A stretch of DNA of 64,000 bases from Nakamurella sp. A5-74 (GCF_040438885.1 NZ_CP159218.1:4278001-4342000); one strand, 5' to 3'; positions 50,004 through 59,285 are shown, counted from the stretch's first letter. Numbers and translations: made by a program. Notes: generated by a model from the sequence alone, not told the origin.

Positions 50004-52169
50004 TCACGGTCGCGCCGCAGGAGTCGCGGGCTCAGATTCCCGCGGGTCGAGCACGGCGCGCAGGGTGGCTTCCGGTCGCAGGTCCAGGCGTCGCAGGAGC
50101 TGAGCGTTGAGCGCGACGACGATCGTCGACAGCGACATCAGGATCGCGCCGATGGACATCGGCAGGACGAACCCGATCGGCGCCAGCACCCCAGCAGCAA
50201 GGGGAACGGAGAGCAGGTTGTAACCGGCGGCCCACCACAAGTTCTGCTTCATCTTGCGGTAGCTGGCCCGGGACAGTTCGATCACCGACAGCACCGACCG
50301 GGGGTCGTCGCTGGCCAGGATGACCCCGGCGGAGGCGATGGCGACGTCGGTACCGGCGCCGATGGCGATGCCGACATCGGCCTGCGCGAGTGCCGGCGCG
50401 TCGTTGACTCCGTCCCCGACCATGGCAACCTTGCGGCCCTCGCTCTGCAACTGCTGGACCTTGTCTGCCTTGTCCCCGGGGCGGACCCCGGCGAAGTACC
50501 GGTCGATGCCCAACTCGGTGGCCACCGAGTGCGCGACCGCCTCGGCGTCACCGGTGATCATCACGACCTGCACATTCCGGGCGTGCAGCGCGTCGATGGC
50601 CTTGCGCGATTCGGGGCGGATCTCGTCGGCCAGCTTCAGGGCGCCGACGACCTGCCCGTCGAACAGGACGTGCAGGATGATCGCCCCATCGGCCCGCCAG
50701 GCGTCGGCCACGTCCAGTTCGTGGCCGTTCTCCTGATCCAGCAGGTTCGGGCCACCGACCTGGACCCGGTGACCGTCGACCTGCGCGGACACCCCGACGG
50801 CCGGCGCGGAGCTGAAATCCCTTGCGGCACCGGGGTTCAGCCGGCGCGCGTGCGCCGCACCAACGATGGCCCGTGCCAGCGGGTGCTCGGAGTCGGTTTC
50901 GGCGGCGGCCGCGGCCGCCAGGACCGTGTCGGCGTCGTGGTCACCGACGGTGTGGATGTCTGTGACGGTCGGTTCACCCTTGGTGAGCGTGCCGGTCTTG
51001 TCGAACAGCACGGTGTCGACGGTGCGCATGCTCTCCAGGGCCAGGCGGTCCTTGATGAGCACGCCGCCCTTGGCCGCGCGTTCGGTGGCGATGGACACCA
51101 CCAACGGGATCGCCAACCCCAGGGCATGCGGGCAGGCGATCACCAGAACCGTGATGGTCCGCACCACGGCGTCATCTGGCAATCCCACCAGGGTCCAGAC
51201 GATCGCGGTGATCACCCCGGAGATCAGCGCGAACCAGAACAGCCAGCCTGCGGCGGTGTCGGCGATCCGCTGCGCCCGGGACGACGAGTTCTGCGCGTCG
51301 GCGACGAGCCGCTGGATGCCGGCCAGCGCGGTGTCACCACCCACCGCGGTGATCTCCACCCGAATCCCGGAATCGGTGGCCACCGTGCCGGCGACGACCT
51401 GGTCGTTCTCGCTGCGGCGCACGCTGCGGGATTCGCCGGTGATCATCGATTCGTCCATGCTCGCCGACCCCTGCACGATCCGGCCGTCAGCCGGCACCCG
51501 GCCGCCCGGCCGCACGATCACCAGATCGCCGACCTGCAACTCCGCCGGCGGAATCTTGACGACCTGCTCGCCGTCGAGCTTCTCCGCCTCGTCGGGCAGC
51601 AGCGCGGCCAGCGAGTCCAACGCAGACGTGGTCTGCGCGAGGGAACGCATCTCGATCCAGTGCCCGAGCAGCATGATCACGATCAGCAGGGCCAGTTCCC
51701 ACCAGAAATCCAGCTCGTGATCCAGGATCCCCAAGCTGGAGCCCCAGGACGCCAGGAACGCCACCGTGATCGCCAACGCGATCAGCAGCATCATTCCGGG
51801 CTTGCGGGAACGCAGCTCGCTCACCGCCCCGGTGAGGAACGGCTTGCCGCCCCAGCCGTACATGAGCGTGCCCAGGATCGGGGAGATCCAGCTCCACCCG
51901 TCACCCCGTGGTAGCTCGTAGCCCAGCAGCATCGCGAACATCCGCGAGAACCCGACCACCGGGACTGCGACGACGAGCATGATCCAGAACAGCCGCCGGA
52001 ACTGCCCGACGTGATCACCGTGACCGCCGTGACCGCCGTGACCGCCGTGGCCGGCGTGTTCGGTCGCCGCGGCGCGACCCTCGCGACTGCCGGAATCCGC
52101 TCCGGGGTCTCGACGGTCCGCCACTGTCGCCGTGTCGTGACCGTTGTGGTGCGCGCCCTGTTCGTTCAT
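50004..52169 (-). CDS. copB: CopB-type copper-translocating P-type ATPase
   Basis: The 721-residue P1B-ATPase has a His-rich N-terminus (HAGHGGHGGHGGHGDH, residues 38-53), eight predicted helices, the ion site Cys346-Pro-His348 (CPH, the P1B-3 mark), phosphorylation site Asp390 (DKTGT), TGES, and MITGD and GDGVNDAP in the ATP-binding domains. CPH pumps export Cu(II) or Cu(I) from the cytosol. There is no CxxC N-terminal metal domain. ATG 52169 is chosen because GGAGG lies eight bases upstream; a GTG three codons earlier is too close. Two CsoR-type boxes precede the gene. Confidence 0.95.
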   Translation of the reverse strand: MNEQGAHHNGHDTATVADRRDPGADSGSREGRAAATEHAGHGGHGGHGGHGDHVGQFRRLFWIMLVVAVPVVGFSRMFAMLLGYELPRGDGWSWISPILGTLMYGWGGKPFLTGAVSELRSRKPGMMLLIALAITVAFLASWGSSLGILDHELDFWWELALLIVIMLLGHWIEMRSLAQTTSALDSLAALLPDEAEKLDGEQVVKIPPAELQVGDLVIVRPGGRVPADGRIVQGSASMDESMITGESRSVRRSENDQVVAGTVATDSGIRVEITAVGGDTALAGIQRLVADAQNSSSRAQRIADTAAGWLFWFALISGVITAIVWTLVGLPDDAVVRTITVLVIACPHALGLAIPLVVSIATERAAKGGVLIKDRLALESMRTVDTVLFDKTGTLTKGEPTVTDIHTVGDHDADTVLAAAAAAETDSEHPLARAIVGAAHARRLNPGAARDFSSAPAVGVSAQVDGHRVQVGGPNLLDQENGHELDVADAWRADGAIILHVLFDGQVVGALKLADEIRPESRKAIDALHARNVQVVMITGDAEAVAHSVATELGIDRYFAGVRPGDKADKVQQLQSEGRKVAMVGDGVNDAPALAQADVGIAIGAGTDVAIASAGVILASDDPRSVLSVIELSRASYRKMKQNLWWAAGYNLLSVPLAAGVLAPIGFVLPMSIGAILMSLSTIVVALNAQLLRRLDLRPEATLRAVLDPRESEPATPAARP

Positions 52170-52233
52170 CTCATCCACCTCCGGTCAGAGCGCTGCCCGA
52201 CAGGTGTTGGCGGACGGTGATCGCTCTGTGCAG

Positions 52234-52279
52234 ATACCCCCAGGAGGTATCCAACCCACACCATACCCCCTAGGGGTAT
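52234..52279. promoter_or_regulatory. tandem CsoR-type copper operator boxes
   Basis: ATACCCCCAGGAGGTAT (52234-52250) and ATACCCCCTAGGGGTAT (52263-52279) are two related palindromes spaced 29 bp centre to centre. The second is perfect in its 7-base arms, the first has one mismatch. G/C-tract palindromes flanked by AT are the operators of CsoR-family Cu(I) repressors. They lie 65-110 bp upstream of the Cu-ATPase start. No csoR gene is in the window. Confidence 0.78.
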
Positions 52280-52374
52280 GGGCGTCGATGGGGAGCACCG
52301 CAGTCCGCAATCCGGACGACAGCACGAGGAAAACCGGGGCTTGACCAGGTCACCTGCTACGGCCCACGGTCAGG

Positions 52375-53109
52375 TCACCGCCCCGGGGACGGGTGATGCG
52401 CGGACACCGGGTCCGTCTTCGGGAGGTGGGTCGGCATCATCCGGCGCAGCACGGCCAGTTCCAGCAGCAGCACGGCGGTGCCCAACAGGAGCGCACCGAC
52501 GATGTCGCTGGACCAGTGGACGCCGAGGTACAGCCGATCGAGCACCACCAGGACGACGAGGACCGACCAGATCGTGACGACCAGGAACCTGCGGACACCG
52601 CGGAGAACAGCCACCATTGCCAGCGCGCCGAACACCGCGACGACCCCGGTGACGTGTCCCGACGGGAAGGAGTTGTTCGTCTCCGGCATCAGCTGCATCG
52701 CGGCCGGCGGTCGGGGCCGGTCCACCCACAGTTTCGCCGCTTCGAGTGCGACAGCTGTCGCCACAGCGGCGCCCACCAGGAACGCAGCGCTCATCCGGTC
52801 CTTGCTGCGCATCAGCAACCACAGCGCCGCCGCGATGACGACGCCTGCGGTGACCGCAGGATCCGTGCCGACGGCGATCGCCTGGGCGATGATCGTCAAC
52901 AGACCTGTGCGGATCTGGATGAACCCGTTCATCACATTCGCGTCCGCGGCGAACGGTCCCGGGTGATCCACCACCAGGGCGGCCAGCCAGCAGAACAGTG
53001 CCACCGCGACGAACGCGCCGGGAACGTACAGAGCTGCGACCGGGTTCAGCTTCGGGCGGGTGGACAGCTCGACGCGGGGCAACGGCGAGCTGGCGTGGTG
53101 GGCGGTCAT
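52375..53109 (-). CDS. PAP2 superfamily membrane phosphatase
   Basis: The 244-residue protein has about six membrane helices and the three PAP2 motifs: KLWVDRPRPP (KxxxxxxRP), NSFPSGH (PSGH) and RLYLGVHWSSD (with the nucleophile-side His). These phosphatases act on lipid phosphates such as undecaprenyl diphosphate or phosphatidate at the outer face of the membrane. ATG 53109 is preferred over an upstream frame extension that overlaps the histidine kinase promoter. It is divergent from the two-component kinase. Confidence 0.88.
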   Translation of the reverse strand: MTAHHASSPLPRVELSTRPKLNPVAALYVPGAFVAVALFCWLAALVVDHPGPFAADANVMNGFIQIRTGLLTIIAQAIAVGTDPAVTAGVVIAAALWLLMRSKDRMSAAFLVGAAVATAVALEAAKLWVDRPRPPAAMQLMPETNNSFPSGHVTGVVAVFGALAMVAVLRGVRRFLVVTIWSVLVVLVVLDRLYLGVHWSSDIVGALLLGTAVLLLELAVLRRMMPTHLPKTDPVSAHHPSPGR

Positions 53110-53225
53110 CCCGTCAACAGTGCCGACCTGCTGCTGAGAGGACGCTGAGAACGATCCGGCACCGCAGACGGGCGGTGCCAGACTGTGGCGATGTGCTTCG
53201 CAGACGCACCGCTCGGATCCGGGTG

Positions 53226-54647
53226 ATGCGCAGGCTCCCCGCTCCCTCACGCTGGAGTGTGCGTGCCCGCTCCGCGATGGCGTCCGCGCTCATCCTGGCT
53301 GCCGCACTGTTCCTGGTCTTTGCTGCGGTGCTGTTCATTCTGAAGGTGTCCCTGGAGGCTGTGTCACACGATGCCGCGAGGGCGAGGGCACACGAGATCG
53401 CCGCAGCTCTGAGCGGCGAAGGACCCGCAGCCCTCGACGAGGGTCTGTTCGCAGACGCGGGGTCGGCCGTCGTCGCGCAGGTACTCGACGATTCCGGCCG
53501 CGTGGTGCGTCAGTCGCCGTCGGCGCCGCGCGTCGTCCTCACCACCGAACGTCCCGGCCCCGGCGTCGAGACCGACGGCGGACTCCTCGAGGTACCCGGC
53601 GCCCTGGCCGACTACTGGGTGGTCTCCGTCGGAGCGACGAGCGGGTCAGCCACCTACGTCGTGATCACCGGTTCGTTCCAGGGCTCGACCGAGTCGACGG
53701 TCTGGGCAGTGTTCAGCGCGCTGGCGATCGCCTGGCCGCTCACCATCGCACTGGCATGGGCAGCCACGTACCTGTTGGTGGGCAGGGCTTTCCGCCCGGT
53801 GGACACCATCTCGGCGACGGTGTCCCGGATCCGTGCCGAGGATCTCGGCGAGCGGATAGCGGTGCCGCCCAGCGAGGACGAGATCGCTCGACTGGCGGTC
53901 ACGATGAACACCATGTTGGACCGCCTGCTGGCCGGCCGACAAGCCCAGCAGCGGTTCGTCGGGGACGCGTCCCACGAGTTGCGCAGTCCGTTGTCCGGCA
54001 TCATCGCCGCGCTGGAGTTGGCCACGATCCGGCCGGGCACACTGGATGCGGACGTGATCGGCAGCTCCTTGCTGCCCGAAGCCCGTCGGATGCAGTCACT
54101 GATCGACGACCTGCTCCTGCTGGCGACCGCGGACGAGCGGGGCCTGCATCCGGTGGTGGTGGACGTCGACCTCGACGACATCGTCGACACCGTGGCGGAC
54201 ACCACCCGGGTGGGCCTCGCCGGCTCGGATCGCCGACCCCGGATCGTGGTGCGCTCAACCCCCGTCCGGGTCAGCGGCGATCACCACCAATTGACCAGGA
54301 TGGTGCGGAACCTGGTGGACAACGCCGTGCGGTACGCCGACTCCGGGGTGCTCGTGGAGCTGAGCTCGCGCGGCCCCGATGCGGTGGTGCGGGTGGCCGA
54401 CGACGGACCCGGGATCGCCCCGGAAGATCGCGTCCGGGTGCTGGATCGATTCGTCCGGCTGGATGCCGGCCGGTCCAGAGCGGCCGGCGGCGCCGGGCTG
54501 GGTCTGGCGATCGTGGCCGAGGTAGTGGCTGCGCACCGCGGCACCGTCGAGGTCAGCGCAGCCGATTCCGGCGGAGCATGTTTCACCGTACGGATCCCGC
54601 TGCCACCGGCTCAGCCGGACCCCCTACCGGAGGCCTCGAGCCGATAG
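53226..54647 (+). CDS. two-component sensor histidine kinase
   Basis: The 473-residue protein has two membrane helices (about residues 20-42 and 160-185) that enclose an extracellular sensor of about 115 residues. HAMP follows, then the HisKA domain with phospho-acceptor His250 (FVGDASHELRSPLSGI), then the ATPase domain with N box (RMVRNLVDNAVRYA), DDGPGIAPEDR and GGAGLGLAIVAEVV. It is convergent with its probable response regulator gene and shares 37 bp with it at the 3' ends, an uncommon layout for a pair. The signal is unknown. Confidence 0.92.
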   Translation: MRRLPAPSRWSVRARSAMASALILAAALFLVFAAVLFILKVSLEAVSHDAARARAHEIAAALSGEGPAALDEGLFADAGSAVVAQVLDDSGRVVRQSPSAPRVVLTTERPGPGVETDGGLLEVPGALADYWVVSVGATSGSATYVVITGSFQGSTESTVWAVFSALAIAWPLTIALAWAATYLLVGRAFRPVDTISATVSRIRAEDLGERIAVPPSEDEIARLAVTMNTMLDRLLAGRQAQQRFVGDASHELRSPLSGIIAALELATIRPGTLDADVIGSSLLPEARRMQSLIDDLLLLATADERGLHPVVVDVDLDDIVDTVADTTRVGLAGSDRRPRIVVRSTPVRVSGDHHQLTRMVRNLVDNAVRYADSGVLVELSSRGPDAVVRVADDGPGIAPEDRVRVLDRFVRLDAGRSRAAGGAGLGLAIVAEVVAAHRGTVEVSAADSGGACFTVRIPLPPAQPDPLPEASSR

Positions 54648-55291
54648 CCGTGACCGCGGACCGTGACGATCCGCGCGGTGCTGCCATCCAGCTTGCGCCG
54701 CAGGTAGCCGGCGTACACCTCGACCACGTTCTCCGAGCCCTCGTGGTGCTCGTCCCAGACCCCGCGCAGGATCTCGCCCTTGCTCACCGCTGCGTCGCGC
54801 CGCTTCATCAGGAAGTGCAGGAATCCGTACTCCCGCGGGGTGAGCGTCACCTCCGCACCGCGCACAGACACTTTGTGCCGCAACGGATCCAGTGCGAGAT
54901 CGCCGCACGACAGGATGACCGGCCGCGCGGGGGCGCCGCGCCGCTCCAATGCTCGCAGCCGGGCGATCAGCACCACGAAGGAGAATGGTTTGGTCAGGTA
55001 GTCGTCGGCACCGAAGTCGAAGGCGTCCGCCTGGTCGTACTCTCCGTCCTTCGCGGTCAGCATCAGGATCGGGGTCCAGACCTGCGCGGCGCGCAACTCC
55101 CGGACCACGTTGTAACCGTTCAGCCCGGGCAACATGATGTCCAACACGATGACGTCGAACTCGCCGGTCAGGGCCTGTTCGAGTCCGGCAGTGCCGTCAC
55201 CGACGGAGCTCACCCGGAACCCTTCCTCCGTCAACCCACGGACCAGTGTGGCGGCCAGCAGCGTCTCGTCCTCCACCACCAGGATCCGCAT
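54611..55291 (-). CDS. OmpR/PhoB family response regulator
   Basis: The 226-residue protein has a receiver domain with the acidic pair Glu7-Asp8, phospho-acceptor Asp51 (VIVLDIMLPG), a conserved Thr and Lys (MLTAKDG, YLTKPFS), then a winged-helix DNA-binding domain (LTPREYGFLHFLMKRRDAAVSKGEIL ... ENVVEVYAGYLRRKLD). It probably pairs with the kinase encoded tail to tail beside it. ATG 55291 is the conserved start. Confidence 0.92.
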   Translation of the reverse strand: MRILVVEDETLLAATLVRGLTEEGFRVSSVGDGTAGLEQALTGEFDVIVLDIMLPGLNGYNVVRELRAAQVWTPILMLTAKDGEYDQADAFDFGADDYLTKPFSFVVLIARLRALERRGAPARPVILSCGDLALDPLRHKVSVRGAEVTLTPREYGFLHFLMKRRDAAVSKGEILRGVWDEHHEGSENVVEVYAGYLRRKLDGSTARIVTVRGHGYRLEASGRGSG

Positions 55292-55572
55292 CAGGCGCCA
55301 GCTTTCTCTCACGTCGGGGGCGGGTATCCGTCCGGGGCTGCAGCACCTCTCGCTCCGACCCCACTATGTCCGATCGGGCGGCCGGCAACGCTCCGACGCG
55401 GTCCGATCTTTCAGCAATCCCACAGCAGGCCGGCGGCACCATCGCCCCAGCACGCCCCAGCAGGCCCCCGCCGCCAGCTGTACGCCAGGCCCACTCGCCG
55501 AGAACGGAACCCCGAATGGACCACACCACCGACCGGCGGCCACGCGGATCGCGGCCGAGCTCCCGGCAGACT

Positions 55573-56451
55573 TCAGCCCGGGATCTCGCACCCGGTCAGC
55601 TCGGCCGCCAGGGCGAACAGGAAGTTGGCGTCATCCTCCCGGCGGGCCCCGGCCGAGACGGTCGCCGGGTGAGGCTTTCCACGAACCAGCAGCGAAGGTC
55701 CCCAGAACTGGCCACCCTCGACCCCGGCGCCGATCGCAGCGTGCACCTGCGACAGCGCACCGTGCGCGGGTGACGACCCGAGCAGCTGGCTGATCCTGCG
55801 GGCGAAGACCAGCCCGAGGCCGGGCGCGTCACCCCGCTCACGCGGCGGCCGTTCGTCCGTGGCCGACCAACCGGGATGCGCCGCAACGGCTTTCACTCCA
55901 CTGCCGGATCCGCGCAGCCGACGGTCCAGCTCGAGGGAGAACATCAGCGTGCACAGCTTGGACTGCCCGTAGGCCTGACCGGGCGCGTAGTCGGCACCGA
56001 GGCCGAACTGCCGATCCAGGCGTCCCGCGGACCGGTGGGCGATCGAGGAGAGCGAGACCACCCTGGCGTCAGCGGTGAGCGTTGGCAGCAGCAGCCCGGC
56101 GAGCAGGTAGTGGCCGAGAAAGTTGACGCCCCAGTGCATCTCGAAGCGATCCGCGGTGAGCGACTGCTCCGGCACGAGCATCACCCCGGCATTGCAGAGC
56201 AGCACCGAGATCGGATCGGTACTGCCCTCGGCGAACCGCCGCACCGACCCCAGGTCGCCGAGGTCCACCTGCTGGACCCGCAGATCGGCAGCCGGCTCGC
56301 TCGCCCGGATCGCCGCGGCCGCGGCCGCGCCCTTGTCCGTGCTGCGGACCGCCATCGTGACGGGGATCCCGGCGGCGACCAACGCACGGGTCGTCGCCAG
56401 ACCCAGGCCGGCGTTGGCGCCGGTCACCACCGCACGGGCGCCGTCGGTCAC
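55573..56451 (-). CDS. short-chain dehydrogenase (retinol/protochlorophyllide reductase-like SDR)
   Basis: The 292-residue SDR has VTGANAGLGLAT (cofactor motif TGxxxGLG), LLCNAGV (NAG), SLSSIAH and YGQSKLCTLMF (YxxxK), with DLGDLGSVRRFAE typical of the retinol dehydrogenase/WWOX-like group. GTG 56451 overlaps the stop of the AI-2E transporter gene (GTGA). The frame runs further upstream but only as the other gene's shadow. Substrate unknown; coupling to the transporter may be only organisational. Confidence 0.87.
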   Translation of the reverse strand: MTDGARAVVTGANAGLGLATTRALVAAGIPVTMAVRSTDKGAAAAAAIRASEPAADLRVQQVDLGDLGSVRRFAEGSTDPISVLLCNAGVMLVPEQSLTADRFEMHWGVNFLGHYLLAGLLLPTLTADARVVSLSSIAHRSAGRLDRQFGLGADYAPGQAYGQSKLCTLMFSLELDRRLRGSGSGVKAVAAHPGWSATDERPPRERGDAPGLGLVFARRISQLLGSSPAHGALSQVHAAIGAGVEGGQFWGPSLLVRGKPHPATVSAGARREDDANFLFALAAELTGCEIPG

Positions 56452-58010
56452 CGGCGTTCCTGCACCGGCATCAACACTTCCCGGACGATCAACTGGAGGG
56501 CGGCTGCCACCGGCACGGCCAGCAGCGCGCCGGTCACCCCGAGCAGCGCGCCGCCGACGAGGATCGCCACGATCACCGACCCGGAGTTGATGTGCACCGT
56601 CCGGCGCATCACCCTGGGGTACAACCAATATGCCTCGAACAGGTGCTGGATCAGGTAGAAACCGCCGGCGATGACACCGATGGTCAAGGACTGGGTGAAC
56701 CCGATCAACGCCATCGAGATGCCGACGACGATCGGACCGACGACGGGGACGAAATCGAGCATCGCGGCGCCGAGCGCGATGGCCCACGGGTACGGCAGAC
56801 CGACGACGGTGGCGAAGATCCCGGCCACCAGACCGGCCTGCAGGGCGATGATCGTGGCGCCCGAGAGGTACCCGCCCATCTGCTTGAGGATCTTGTCGCC
56901 GAGGTCGGTGACCCGCAGCCGCTGGGACGCAGGCGCCAACCGGTAGCCGGCCGCCTTGATCCGCGGGAAGCCGGCAACGAAGTACAGCGCCAGGATGAGG
57001 ACGACGAACAGGTCGAAGACGATGCCGGCGACCGTGGCCGCACCGGTCAGGATCCCGGTCGCCGCACCGGATCCGATCTGTTGGACGAAGTTCGAGCTCT
57101 GGATCTGTTGGATGATCCCGAACTTCTCGTCCAGGTTCTTGATCGTCGGATTCTGCTGCAGGTTCTCCAGCGTGGTCGGCAGGTTGACGACGAACGCCGT
57201 CAACTGTTCGACGATGGGCGGGATGATGGCGTAGACCGCGCCGGCGATCGCGCCGAGCAACACCAGGAACACGACCAGCACCGCCAGGCCGCGCCGCAGG
57301 CCGCGCCGCTCGAACCAGCGCACTGCCGGGTCGAGTCCGATGGCCAGCAGCAGCGCGACGGCGATCACGATCAGCGTGGAGCGGATCGTGTCGAGGGCGA
57401 GGTACGTGGTGTAGGCCAGCAGCAGACCGACGCCACCGAAGAAGCCCGCCTTGAACGGCGAGAACTGCCGCTCCTCGGCTCGTTCGTGGGCCGCCGTCAT
57501 CACCGCCCGGCTGTCCGCGGCGGCCGACTCGGCGGCGCGCATCGCGCGCTCCGATGCAGTCACCCGGGTGACGAGCTGGCCCACCACGTCGCGCAGGCCG
57601 CCGCGCCGGGAACCGTCCTTGCGTCCCCGTGCTTCGTCGGAGCCCTCGTCCCGAGCAGGGCTGCCCAGGGGCGAGCCGTCCTCGCCGTCTTCGGAAGTCT
57701 CGTCCAGAGCCGCTGCGAGCTCGGCAACGACGGCCCGGGTACGCAGGTCGATGCCCCGCTGGGCGTCCATGTCGTCCTGTTCCAGCTCGCGCGGCTTCGG
57801 ATGACGGGGCGGCGTGTCCGGCGCATCGCCCACGATCGGGTCGGGTGCTGGGCCGGGTCCGGGTACCGGGGCAGGTCCGGAACCACTCACCGGGTCGCGG
57901 AACGGACGGTCGACATCGGTCGGGGTGTCGGCATTGCCCGGGCCGGGGCCGGGGATCGGCCAGGGCACCGGAGCGGGGCCGGGATTGCCGGGATCGAGCG
58001 GCCGGCTCAT
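56448..58010 (-). CDS. AI-2E (PerM/TqsA) family transporter
   Basis: The 520-residue protein has a Pro/Gly-rich and acidic cytosolic N-terminus of about 170 residues (repeated PGPGPAP), followed by the AI-2E domain with eight predicted helices: FFGGVGLLLAYTTYLALDTIRSTLIVIAVALLLAIGLDPAVRWFERRG, MLDFVPVVGPIVVGI and GSVIVAILVGGALLGVTGALLAVPVAAAL. Family members export autoinducer-2 in some bacteria or act as Na+/H+ antiporters in others. The long N-terminal extension is not part of the usual family length (about 350 residues). Confidence 0.9.
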   Translation of the reverse strand: MSRPLDPGNPGPAPVPWPIPGPGPGNADTPTDVDRPFRDPVSGSGPAPVPGPGPAPDPIVGDAPDTPPRHPKPRELEQDDMDAQRGIDLRTRAVVAELAAALDETSEDGEDGSPLGSPARDEGSDEARGRKDGSRRGGLRDVVGQLVTRVTASERAMRAAESAAADSRAVMTAAHERAEERQFSPFKAGFFGGVGLLLAYTTYLALDTIRSTLIVIAVALLLAIGLDPAVRWFERRGLRRGLAVLVVFLVLLGAIAGAVYAIIPPIVEQLTAFVVNLPTTLENLQQNPTIKNLDEKFGIIQQIQSSNFVQQIGSGAATGILTGAATVAGIVFDLFVVLILALYFVAGFPRIKAAGYRLAPASQRLRVTDLGDKILKQMGGYLSGATIIALQAGLVAGIFATVVGLPYPWAIALGAAMLDFVPVVGPIVVGISMALIGFTQSLTIGVIAGGFYLIQHLFEAYWLYPRVMRRTVHINSGSVIVAILVGGALLGVTGALLAVPVAAALQLIVREVLMPVQERR

Positions 58011-58209
58011 CGGCGCTGGAGATTCATCGGGCGATCCACCTTGCGATCGTGACACACGGCGGAGCTTCCGGCGCGCTTTCGTATGCTGATCGGGTCCGAT
58101 CGTCGACGACGGACCTCGTTTCCGCGGATCGGTCGGCTGTGATCGATGTCCAGGTGCGGGAACCCAGCGGCCGGCCGGAACTCGGTCCACAACATCCAGG
58201 AGCAGCCAG

Positions 58210-59280
58210 ATGTCCGATTCCCTCGTCCGCGTCCGGCAAACCCCACACCCCGGCGGGCGCCGTCGATCTGCCGCCGTCGCCCTCGCCGTGATCGCCGTCG
58301 GAGCTCTCACCGCCTGCGGCAGCGACGCTTCGACGGGCGCCGGCACCACCCCGTCCACCGCGGTGACCAGCTCGTCGTCGGCGTCATCCGACCCGTCGTC
58401 CGTCGGCTCGTCCAGCGCGGGCACCTCCGTCGGCTCGTCCAGCGCGGGCACCTCCGTCGGCTCGTCCAGCGCGGGCAGGTCGGTCGGCTCGTCCAGCGCC
58501 GCGGTGACCTCCAGCGCCGGGTTGGGCAGCGAGTGCACACCGGCAAGCCTGCAGACCCTGAAATCCGGGGCGCTGACGATCGCCACCTCGGAGCCCGCGT
58601 TCGAGCCGTGGATGGTCGACAACGACCCGACCAACGGCAAGGGCTACGAATCGGCCGTCGCCTACGCCGTCGCCGACAAACTGGGCTACACCAAGGACGC
58701 GGTCGCCTGGACCAGGGTCGGCTTCGACGAGGCGATCGCGAAGCCCGACGGCTTCGACTTCGACATCAACCAGTTCTCGATCAGCGACGCCCGTAAGAAG
58801 CAGGTTGACTTCTCCACCGGCTACTACGACGTCACGCAGGTCGTCATCACCGTGAAGGGATCGCCGATCGAGGGTGCCACCACGGTGGCCGCCCTCAAGA
58901 GCGCCAAGCTCGGCGCGATGAACGGCACCACCAGCCTGGATGCGGTGAACTCGGTGATCGCCCCCACCGACAAGCCGAGCGTGTTCGACGACAACGCCCT
59001 CGCCGCCCAAGCCCTGCAGGGCGGCCAGATCGACGGTCTGGTCGTCGATCTGCCCACCGGCTTCTACATGGTCGGAGCCCAGCTCAAGGACGGTGCGGTG
59101 CTCGGACAGCTTGCCGGGACGGCTGCGTCGTCCGAGCAGTTCGGACTGCTGCTGGCCAAGGACTCCCCGCTGACCAGCTGTATGTCCGCGGCCGTCGACG
59201 CCCTGCGTGCGGACGGCACCCTCGCGAAGCTGAACACGGAGTGGCTGGCCGGCAAGGACGTCGCGCCCGTGCTCCAGTAG
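58210..59280 (+). CDS. ABC transporter substrate-binding lipoprotein, polar amino acid type
   Basis: The 356-residue protein has a lipobox (VIAVGALTAC, Cys36), a Ser/Gly linker with four 9-residue repeats (SVGSSSAGT), and a family 3 solute-binding domain from about residue 115 (GALTIATSEPAFEPWM, GYESAVAYAVADKLG, FDFDINQFSISDARKKQVDFSTGYYDV). It captures an amino acid or similar ligand at the cell surface. The permease gene begins six bases after its stop. Confidence 0.92.
   Translation: MSDSLVRVRQTPHPGGRRRSAAVALAVIAVGALTACGSDASTGAGTTPSTAVTSSSSASSDPSSVGSSSAGTSVGSSSAGTSVGSSSAGRSVGSSSAAVTSSAGLGSECTPASLQTLKSGALTIATSEPAFEPWMVDNDPTNGKGYESAVAYAVADKLGYTKDAVAWTRVGFDEAIAKPDGFDFDINQFSISDARKKQVDFSTGYYDVTQVVITVKGSPIEGATTVAALKSAKLGAMNGTTSLDAVNSVIAPTDKPSVFDDNALAAQALQGGQIDGLVVDLPTGFYMVGAQLKDGAVLGQLAGTAASSEQFGLLLAKDSPLTSCMSAAVDALRADGTLAKLNTEWLAGKDVAPVLQ
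58399..58500. repeat. 27-bp tandem repeat in the binding-protein linker
   Basis: Nearly four copies of a 27-bp unit start at 58399, 58426, 58453 and 58480 and encode SVGSSSAGT in frame. The first two are identical; the third and fourth carry single changes. They lengthen the flexible linker between the lipid anchor and the binding domain. Confidence 0.85.
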
Positions 59281-59285
59281 TCGAG

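Noticed and set aside
56452-56787. N-terminal extension of the SDR gene upstream of 56451
   Set aside because: The extra residues are Arg-rich antisense of the AI-2E gene, whereas the GTGA overlap and the cofactor motif position support the start at 56451.
58011-58640. Upstream extension of the AI-2E gene to 58640
   Set aside because: It would be antisense to the binding lipoprotein gene and reads as repeats of that gene's linker; ATG 58010 is sufficient.
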